A DNA stretch of 64,000 bases from positions 745,148 through 809,147 of the forward strand of contig LNDK02000110.1 of the NCBI GenBank assembly GCA_001455915.2, read 5' to 3'. Within the stretch, counting starts at the first letter, position 1. Every line of letters begins with the position of its first letter. Below the pieces are notes generated by a model. That model was not told the DNA's origin. It saw only the letters and a program-made list of their open reading frames with translations, and made no database searches. Source of the stretch: Samsoniella hepiali (taxonomy: Eukaryota > Ascomycota > Sordariomycetes > Hypocreales > Cordycipitaceae). Of the stretch, positions 56,001 to 64,000 are shown piece after piece. The translations under genes and the position numbers were made by a program.

Positions 56001-57347
56001 GCCTCTGCGCCTCCCGAGCAAAATGACACCTCTGGAGCCCCCGCCGCCTACCACATCGCGCGTGAGCCTGTTTCTGGGCAATTTGAGGAACGTGACTTGA
56101 CAGAGGCACCCACTCTGCCTCTGGTCAGCAAGTTTCTAGATTGGTCAACTGAGTACTTCCGGGAACCTCAGATGAAGAATAGCGAGGCAGACGAGCCTGG
56201 CAGCACCAACTACAATGAGAGGCTTTGGCGGAGGCAGCGAAACGAGACGACTCTGCGTGAAACCCAGCCGCTCAAGCAATTCGCGGGAAGCCATCGGTGG
56301 AACAACCAACTTGGCATTGTTAACAACGGCGCGCAGCCCGCAAAGATGACATTTCATCAATATGAAGACCACCTGGCCGTGTCTGATAATGGCAACACTG
56401 TCATGGTATGGGACTGGAAGCGACAGGGCCGACTGAGCAAATTTTCCAATGGAAATCCTGAAGGCTCTCGGATCAGCGATATGAAGTTTATCAACGAGGA
56501 TGACCAGGCAATGCTGCTGACGGGTTCGTCGGATGGGGTTATTAGAATTTACCGCAACTACGATTCCGACAGAGAGATTGAACTGGCCACGTCGTGGCGC
56601 GCATTAACGCACATGGTGCCGAGTAATGTCAACTCGGGCATGGTTTTTGACTGGCAGCAAGTCAAAGGCCGAGTCCTTGTTGCGGGAGATGTCCGCGTCA
56701 TTCGCGTGTGGTATGCCGCAAGTGAAACGTGTGTCATGGACATTCCTGCCCGATCTGGATCGTGCGTTACCTCGTTGACTTCAGATCAGATGACTGGAGA
56801 CCTCTTTGTGGCCGGCTTCGGCGACGGAGCAGTTCGCGTCTTTGACACTCGCCTGAGACCCCAAGAGTCCATGGTTCGCAAGTGGAAGGATGAGACGGAT
56901 CGACAATGGATCAAGGCTGTTCACATGCAGCGAGGCGGACAGCGCGAGCTGATGAGCGCCAGCCGAAATGGCAAAGTCAAAATTTGGGACATTCGAATGG
57001 ACAAGGCCCTGCGGTCGTTCCAGACGACTCGAGACACGCTTCGCACAGCCAGCACGCACGAGCACTTGCCGGTATTTGCAGTGTAAGTCTACGCACCCTT
57101 TCTGTATAGAAGCCATACTAATCTGTATAGTGGCACCTCGACGCATTCCGTAAAGATCTTCAATCTCGAAGGAGCAGAGCTCTCGCGGCTGGAGCCGTAC
57201 TCGAGCTTTCTGCAGCAGAACCGCAGTTCGCCCATTTCGGCGACGGCGTTCCACCCGCACCGTCCCATCCTGGGATGTGCAGCGCGAGGCGATCATCACA
57301 TTAATCTCTTCACCTGTGAAAAGGGCGAGCCATTAAGTCTGCCTTGA
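53010..57347 (+). CDS. KOG1: TORC1 subunit Raptor/Kog1
   Basis: Exons are 53010-53396, 53454-57082 and 57131-57347 (1410 aa). The N-terminal 110 residues are disordered and Ser/Asn-rich. The raptor N-terminal caspase-like (RNC) domain runs about 135-340, from NWCMYFTDTRHETTGKPKPL through LLHYNGHGVPKPT to YVWDCSEAGNIL. HEAT-type helical repeats cover about 400-850, a disordered Ser/Pro linker follows (about 850-930), and seven WD40 blades end the protein (for example DNGNTVMVWDWKR, GNGAVR-like GDGAVRVFD, GKVKIWDIR, STHSVKIFNL). Kog1 presents substrates to TOR kinase in TORC1 at the vacuole, coupling nutrients to growth. The last exon supplies the final blade and would be lost in an unspliced model, since the second exon runs into TAA. 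Confidence 0.95.
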
Positions 57348-58013
57348 GCGGCGACACCGCATAGCATGTGTGAGGTGTCCCAATGACGATGACGCAACAT
57401 ATATTTTTCTTCATTACTACTCAGTTGGAAGGTTTTTTTCAGCGTGCTTTTCTCTTTTTTTTCTTTTATATTGACCTTTCTTTCCGGCCTTATTTTGAGT
57501 AACGAGATGGTGGCGTTTGGCAAGACTTGTACTACGAGCTAGCCATTGTATAGCTTGCGGATTTGGCTATGACTCTTACCGCAAGGGAGCGGTACTAATT
57601 ACAGCGTTTAATATTCCATACATGTATCATAAATGCCGAATCGATTCATCCTGCAATTAGGACCGAGACCGGCTTACGGGAGTCAGGCCGATGGCCAAGC
57701 CTGATGTGGCCCCACCCAGCTTGAAGAACAGCCCACCTTGCACTGGCAGCTATCCTTTGGCGGGGTAAAAATGCCACAACACTGACTCTTTTTTTCTACC
57801 GTTACCAACTTTTGCTATTTAAACGCTATTCTTGCCCGCTACCAAGGCTACTGTTTTATTCTACGGTGGATATAGACGTTGAACTTGTTTCATACTCTGC
57901 AATTGACTCGATTGCGCTTACCGACGACACGACACCGAGTTGAGCTTGGGCAGACGACCTACCCCGCCTCGACAAACAGAAACGAACTGCGATACTATAC
58001 AAGCACATCCAAC
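57348..58013. other. Intergenic KOG1-AspRS
   Basis: A 666-bp spacer. The frame of the AspRS is open upstream to about 57879 but without an ATG, so it was not extended. A TATTTAAA-like element lies near 57817. No gene was seen. Confidence 0.55.
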
Positions 58014-59846
58014 ATGGCTGACGCCCCTGCTCCCGAGGCGACCAAGCCTGTCGAGAAGCCCGCTGCCGATGCCCCCGCCGCCGCTGCCGCTGCCGATGGT
58101 GAGGAGGCTGGCGAGGCCGGTCCCTCGAAAAAGGCCCTGAAAAAGGCTGAAGCCAAGGCCAAGAAGGAGGCCGAAAAAGCGCGCCGCGCCGCCGAGCACC
58201 AGGCCAGCCAGGCCGCTGCCAAGGCTGCTGCGGGCAGCACCGAGGATCTCGCCAAGGACAGCTACGGCCCCGTACTGCCCACGACCGTGGTCGAGAGCCC
58301 CCGCGTGCACCTCAAGAGCGTCGACGAGTCGCTACTGGGCCAGACTGTCAAGCTGCGGGCGTGGATCCAAAACTCGCGCATGCAGGGTGCCAAGATGGCG
58401 TTTGTCGAGCTGCGCGAGGAGCGCGACTGGGCCATCCAGGGCGTCGTTGCTGCGTCGGCCGAGGGCACGCCCGTCAGCAAGCAGATGGTCAAGTGGATCG
58501 GCGCCGTCAACCTCGAGAGCTTCGTCCTCGTCGAGGGCCGGATCGAGAAGCCGCTCGAGCCCGTCAAGAGCGTGCGCGTCTCCAACTACGAGTTGCACAT
58601 TACAAAGTGCTACCTGGTCGCCAAGGGGCCCGAGGTCCTAGGCATGGGCCTCGCCGTCTCGAACCGTCCCGTCGCCAACTTTGACGATGAGGACCCTGCC
58701 GACGCCGCTGATGCTGGTGTCGAGGAGGCCACAAAGGCGATCGAGGCGGCTTCGCTCGAGCCCGGCGCGGTGCTTCCTGGCGCGTCCATGGCGACCCATC
58801 TCAACAACCCGGCCATGCACAAGCGCTCGCCCGTGCAGCAGGCTATTTCCGACGTGCGCATGACCACCCGCAAGCTGTTTGCCGAGTACCTCGACTCCAA
58901 GGGCTTCAACATGTTTGAGCCGCCGTGCCTGATTGGCGCCGCCTCGGAGGGTGGCTCCAACGTCTTTGGGCTGCCGTACTTTGACAAGCAGGCGTTCCTG
59001 GCGCAGTCGCCCCAGTTCTACAAGCAGATTGAGATTGCGGGTGGCCGCAAGCGCGTCTACTGCATTGGTCCCGTGTTCCGTGCCGAAAACTCCAACACTC
59101 CCCGACACATGACCGAGGTGCGTTCACTTTACACGGTATGCGGTATTGTACTTCGCTAACATGATTAGTTCACCGGTCTTGATTTGGAGATGGAAATCGA
59201 GGAAGACTACACCGAGGTCCGCGACATGCTCGAGGCCACGCTCCTGTTCATCTTCCGCGGCCTCAACGAGCGCTGCGCTGAGCAGATTGCGCTGATCCGC
59301 AGCGTCTACCCCTCGGAGGAGTTCCTGCTGCCCGCGCCTGGCAAGGAGGTGCGTCTCACCTTTGCCGAGGGCCAGGCGCTGCTGCGCGCCGAGGGCCCTG
59401 CCGAATACCGCAACGTGTCCGACGACGAGGATATGTCGACGCCGCAGGAGAAGGCGCTCGGCGCACTCATCCGCGCAAAGTACCAGACCGACTTTTACAT
59501 TCTCGACAAGTTCCCTGAGGAGGCGCGCCCGTTTTACGCGCTCGAGGACCCGACGAACCCAAAGGTGACCAACGCGTACGATTTCTTCATGCGCGGCCAG
59601 GAGATCCTCTCGGGCGGGCAGCGCATCCACGACCCGGAGACGCTCGTAGCGCGCATCAAGAAGAAGGGCGTCGACCCGGAAAGCCCCGGCATCAAGGAGT
59701 ACGTCGACGTGTTTCGGAGCGCCGGCGTGCCGCCCCACGGCGGTGGCGGCATCGGCCTCGACCGCGTGGTGGCGTGGTACCTGAACCTGCCAAGCGTGCA
59801 CCTGTGCAGCTACTACCCGCGCACGCCAAAGCGTCTGACGCCATAG
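58014..59846 (+). CDS. DPS1: Aspartyl-tRNA synthetase, cytoplasmic
   Basis: Exons are 58014-59117 and 59169-59846 (593 aa); the 51-bp intron, with a CTAACATG branch, joins HMTE to FTGLDLEM. The N-terminal 80 residues are Ala/Lys/Glu-rich (KKALKKAEAKAKKEAEKARR), the amphipathic extension that fungal and animal AspRS use to bind tRNA. The OB-fold anticodon-binding domain covers about 95-200 (VKLRAWIQNSRMQGAKMAFVEL, split: VKLRAWIQNSR and KMAFVELRE). The class II catalytic core shows FRAENSNT (motif 2) and GGGIGLDRVV (motif 3). It charges tRNA-Asp in the cytosol. Confidence 0.96.
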
Positions 59847-60140
59847 ATGGGGTTTTAGGGGGACTAGAGTGGAAACAGGTATAAAATAGGCCAAGGTGAA
59901 GAAATATACTGAGATTTTGTGATGTATACTGCTGGCGATGCTTATTATGTTTGTGTACCTGTCCTTCCTTAGGATGCTGGTAGTCCATTTCCAAGCAAGT
60001 GCCTCCGCTTCACACAGCATCGAAAAGATCTATTGCTAACCCGACAAAGTCCCCAATCGCCCACAGTCATATTTTTCTACTCTATTATTGCATGAACCTT
60101 GACAAAATACCAACTTATAGTTTACATGTCTGCTTCCCTT

Positions 60141-61261
60141 CTACCTTGAGCCGGCTCCTCCGCCTCCTCCCAAGTCCCCGCTGATAAAGACGACCAGCAC
60201 GGCGGCGTAGGCGGCGCACGAGGCAAAGACCTCGGCGCGCCGGGCGTTTGTGACGAGCGCGACCACACCGGCAAAGAAAATCGTGAACAGGGCAATCAGG
60301 CCGAGTTTCACGTCCGGCCGCGAGCCTGGCGTCCTGTACAGGACGTAGATGGGCAGGAACAGCAGCATCGCGGCCAGCAGCGTCGTGAGGAGGGACACGG
60401 CGAGGGAGAGAAGCGGGAGCGAGTACGTCCGCAGCTGCGGTGGGTGGAGCGGCGTGATGATGGGAGATGCGGCGGTTCGATGGGACGCTGGGCCAGCAGC
60501 GCCGCGCGACTGGAAAACCCAGGAGCAGTATGTCTTGAGGAAGTAGGTCAGGAGGTCGGTGTGCGTTGGGGGCGCGAGGGAGACGAGGTCGCTCGGTTGT
60601 TGCGATGCGGGCGTGTCGGGTACAGGGTACAGGGTCGAGCCCGGCCCCAAGAGCGTCGGCGAGATTGTCGGGGTTGCCGCGGAGTCGTCCGTCTGGTGGA
60701 AGCAGTTGGACAGCGCCGTCAGCGTCTGTTTTGACGGCGGGCGGAGCGTGAGCAGCGTCGAGTTCAGCACGAGGGCTTCTCCTGATGAAATGAGATTGAA
60801 TGGCGTTAGTTGGTTTGGAGGCTTGGTACAGCGGCCGCGAATAGTAAGCCTCCCCCGGTGGGTGAGTCGGGGAGGGGGGACGAACTGTACTCTTTCAAAG
60901 TCGACCGAATCTCCATCGCGAGGTCCATCCTCTTCTTCCAACGCGCAGCTTTGTCGCCGCTGGCCGCCGCGTGCTTGAACGATGCCCAGTCTCGCGCATT
61001 TATGCGAATCCGCATTTGCAAGTCATCCGCATCGTCCTGCTTTTCTGCGTCGAGCGCGTCCTCGCGATCGTATTGATCTTGCCGGGCTTCGAGCTCCAGG
61101 AGCTCGCACTCGTAGTGCAGCAAGTCCCGTGCGGCGAGCTTGTCAAAGCGCTTGTACACGGCCGTGGTGTGATCTGCGTCGCTGGCGATGAGGCTGGCCA
61201 GCGCGCCAAAGCCCGTAATGTAGTGAACGCCAACGGTTCCTTTCTCTTCATCGGGCGCCAT
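60141..61261 (-). CDS. DUF6594 membrane protein
   Basis: Exons are 61261-60886 and 60781-60141 (338 aa). The N-terminal soluble half has the family block FGALASLIASDADHTTAVYK and FDKLAARDLLHYECELLELE, a coiled-coil-like helix. The intron (branch ACTAAC, acceptor TCAG) joins LKEY to REALVLNSTLLTL; its donor gttcgt is unusual. Three membrane spans close the protein: LSLAVSLLTTLLAAMLLFLP, LGLIALFTIFFAGVVALV and FASCAAYAAVLVVFIS. The family is expanded in filamentous fungi and has no known function. The residues before the first span are Ser/Pro/Thr-rich. Confidence 0.87.
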
Positions 61262-62122
61262 TCTTTTGTTTAGGGTGTCCCCGACAATTGAAAAAAAGAA
61301 GGCTTCAGTGGTATGTTGTTATCCCGAGGTGGGGTTGAGATCGCTCTCGATGGCTGCGTGGAATGGACTCCTCATGTCAGTGTTCGAGGCTCATTGCGAT
61401 TCCAGTCTGCCTGCATTGGACGGGTGGCGGTTACAACCAGTCCGTCTGTCAAGAAGAGTGCTGGGATACCAATCACTCGACCGAGGCCCAGCGCGGAGGG
61501 CCAAGTTGGCCAGCTACATGCGGATGGCAAGGATGGCAGTGAGCTTGACCCCTCTAAGACGGCATGCTAAGCCAAATCAAGTAATACGTCACAAATGTGT
61601 CAACGTCCAAATGGTCGGTGATGGGTGCGCATGGATGCCCAATACAAGGCGTCCAGACTCAGCCACGCAGCTGAAAGCGCCCGCCTTTTCTGCATAAGAA
61701 ACATGCCTCGCTCCTCTGCAGCCTACAGACGAGTCACTCTTTTCAACTGGCAAGGCCAGTTTGGTCAACCTTTTGTTGGCGGCTGCATTCCCATATTTTG
61801 TCCCCAACCCAAAACTTGTCTTCTTTTCTACAGAACCATGTCGCAACCACAGTCTTGAACGATTTGTGATCATTCGACTACAAAACTGTCGCTGGATTGG
61901 GATCCAGCTCCTCGTCGGGAGGAAATGTCTGATAAGAACATCACTGAGAAATGGGTGGCGTATCAGCGCAAAATACTCAAAGAGCAAGTCTCTGCATCCC
62001 ATGACGCTTTGCTCTCCTTGCCAACGATTTGAGCATCGTTCTGACTGTTCCACAGACAACGAGAGCCATCACTTGCACATGGCCCGACACACAAACAAGA
62101 TAAATCAACGTCTACTCCGGGC
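61262..62122. other. Divergent promoter, DUF6594 and retropepsin-like genes
   Basis: 860 bp with short overlapping ORFs on both strands, none protein-like and most lacking an ATG. No regulatory motif was clear. Confidence 0.55.
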
Positions 62123-63765
62123 ATGTCTGTCCCGGTGGCTGCATCTTCATCATCGCCGCAACCAACCCCCAGAGAGAGGACGCAACCGTCGGTGTCTGGT
62201 GTGGCCGCTCCCCTGCCCGAAAACGGACAGGATATCCGATTAGGTGACGTTATGATCAGGTTTCCCCAGGTTCGTCTATGCCGGTCTAGGGCGCTCACAA
62301 ACCCTGCTTCTTATTAATCTAACGAAGACGACATTTCAGCGAGAGACCCGATCAATCTCGTATGACCAGCTTGTGGCTGAAGTGAAGGAAATATATGCTG
62401 GTCTGGCCATGGTGGAAGCAAAGGTCAACAATTGGCATCAGCTTGCTACTGTGGACAAGACAATTCCCCGACCAGTGAGGTACAGGGATCTCGTGCAGAC
62501 AGTCTCGGACTCAGCGGGCAGCGGTAGGTATGGGCCAAAGGAGAGGTCCATCTTGCCCATCAACTTGAACGGCAAAATCCACCATGCGTTGGCCGACACG
62601 ATGGCATCCAAAAACTTCATGTCTGAGGCCCACGCCACCTCCATTGGCGCCGTCGTCGTTAGGCGTGCGGGGAAACAAGATACGTTTATGAATGCCATTG
62701 GAAAGTTGTTCCCGTCCCTAGGCGAAACGACCATGGAAGTCTCCTTCCCTGATGATCCTGCAGAGAAGATGTGGCAGACCTTTTCTGTTGTCAGGAACTG
62801 TGCAGCCGCATTGGTCATGGGCGATCCTTTTCTACGGATGACGGAGACTCTCACGAAATTTCGGCATCGTCTGAAAAGGGTAGCGCGCACGGCGAAGCAG
62901 CACTGGAGACTGTGTTATATAGACGCACCACATCGCCTGCTACGCTGCTCACTCGACGGAGATGCTGTTCTGGCCAACGCAGACACCGGCTCCGATATTG
63001 ACTTGGTGTCGTTGGAGTACGCCCATCGGCGCGGCTGGCGCCTCGAGACTTTTGGGCCGGGCGACGGCTATGTTGAGCTTGCCGACGGCTCGATCGTGAA
63101 GCTGGCCGGGTATGCGGATGCCTTGCTGGACGTTGGTGGAAACCGCACACGGGGTAACACGTTTTACGTTCTGGACGGACTGCAGTGCGACGTGCTGCTG
63201 GGCGATGAAACGCTCTATCGTCTCGATGCCTTTAACCAGCACGAGAGCTTATTCGTGCAGCGACATGTCGCGGACGGCGGGCATGCCGGCTTCCACGCCA
63301 TCAAGTGGACGGAGAGAGCAAGAGATTATGCAACACAGATCCTCCAAGATAAGTTGCCTGAAGAATTCGGATCTGCAGTGCCTTCCTCAGGCGGCAAGAG
63401 CGGAAGCTTCTTGAAGCGCCTAGTCGGTAAAGTGTCTGGCATTCCGGCGGCAGAAGAGAACCGAGGTGTGTAATTATCCTGATGCCTTGCCCCCTCCCGC
63501 GCGCTCGACAATACGTAGTATTACCGGGAAGCGTCCTAACTGTGATATAGATTGGGAGCTGGCTTTCCAGCGCGCCCATGAAATCCATGAGACGATCGAA
63601 ACGGACCGCCGAATGCGGGTCAGGAAGAAGATGGATTTGCTGACCGGTGAGGACTTGCAAGCAGCGAAGCAAGATGCTGAGAATGGGAGACGTAGATACG
63701 CGGAGAAGAAGGAAAGGATCCAAACACAATACCAGGCTTTCAGGCGTAGGTGTGGGAGGATGTGA
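62123..63765 (+). CDS. Double retropepsin-like protein
   Basis: Exons are 62123-62269, 62340-63465 and 63551-63765 (495 aa). The joins are FPQ to RETRSISYDQL and ENR to DWELAFQRAHE. A Ser/Pro-rich N-terminus and a short helix precede two aspartic-protease-like units. Unit 1: LPINLNGKIHHALADTMASK (D135) with ALVMGDPFL near 207. Unit 2: VLANADTGSDIDLVS (D264) with DVLLGDETLYRL near 345. Each has the order D-T-x followed by hydrophobic-Gly, the retropepsin layout. The first has DTM in place of DTG. The C-terminus is a charged coiled-coil-like helix (RRMRVRKKMDLL...). Related fungal genes are uncharacterised; no reverse transcriptase or integrase lies nearby, so a domesticated or native cellular protein is likely. 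Confidence 0.78.
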
Positions 63766-64000
63766 AAGGTAGTGTGAAAACCCAAGGCGTGCCTCCGTAC
63801 ATGCACTATGTCATGATCCTCAGCGAGATTCGTAGTTCTTATTACTTGAGCCCGAATATTTATCGAGAAAAGAATATAATTATATTTTCATTGAATTTAT
63901 GAACAAGATGAGGAGCATGTTTCATTAAGAACTTGATTCAACAGTCAGTTATATACCAACTACTTTACTTCTAAAACTATAGTAAATTATATAATCAATT
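63766..64000. other. 3' flank, AT-rich
   Basis: 235 bp to the window end, very AT-rich. No gene was seen. Confidence 0.6.

Noticed and set aside
57879..58013. In-frame N-terminal extension of AspRS resembling a mitochondrial presequence
   Set aside because: The open frame has no ATG between 57879 and 58014; it begins at a TTG, so it is most likely 5' leader.
61589..62059. Minus-strand 156-codon ORF
   Set aside because: It starts at a non-ATG codon and shows no domain or composition typical of a protein; likely chance in the divergent promoter.

Overview
The window is nuclear DNA of a filamentous ascomycete. Three things show this: short GT-AG introns of about 42-85 bp with CTAAC-like branch sites, genes on both strands each with its own promoter, and a conserved gene set (argJ, PET127, HID1, SEC8, SMI1, UVE1, KOG1/raptor, cytosolic AspRS) mixed with fungal-only families (DUF4246, DUF6594, HNH_2 proteins, a glutamic peptidase, an AA11-like LPMO, a GH128 glucanase). 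Protein style suggests Sordariomycetes, probably Hypocreales; that placement is inference. All spliced models were built by hand from splice signals and reading-frame continuity.

Left part (1-21 kb), mostly housekeeping: a doubtful Ser/Pro-rich ORF (-); argJ (+) behind a CPC1/GCN4-type site; a secreted sphingomyelinase-like phosphodiesterase (-) with a degenerate metal motif and a GC-AG intron; PET127 (-) and HID1 (+) diverging from a 310-bp promoter; SEC8 (+); a 3-kb repeat-bearing spacer; SMI1/KNR4 (+), which starts on an 11-nt coding exon.

Middle part (22-50 kb), accessory and rich in secreted proteins: an AA11-like LPMO (-) with direct repeats in its leader; a 4-kb gene-poor tract with a degenerate minisatellite; an AIG2-type gamma-glutamylcyclotransferase (-) with an 8-nt micro-exon beside a glutamine-synthetase-like ligase (-); a small duplicated cysteine-rich protein (-); an HNH protein (-); a GPI-type cysteine-rich glycoprotein (-); UVE1 (-); a DUF4246 protein (-); a small uncharacterised protein (+); an F-box/LRR-like protein (-) with a recovered last exon; a 49-residue six-cysteine secreted peptide (-); a GH128 glucanase (+); a five-exon DUF1399/GRDP protein (-) with a Gly/Cys tail; and a G1 glutamic peptidase (-).

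Right part (53-64 kb): KOG1/raptor (+), cytosolic aspartyl-tRNA synthetase (+), a DUF6594 membrane protein (-) and a protein with two retropepsin-like domains (+).

No tRNA, rRNA, CRISPR array or intact transposon was seen. The best leads for new biology are the ligase/cyclotransferase neighbours at 27.4-29.8 kb, the two small cysteine-rich proteins (30.0-30.4 and 42.6-42.8 kb), the double-retropepsin protein at 62.1-63.8 kb and the GSYD-type sphingomyelinase homologue.
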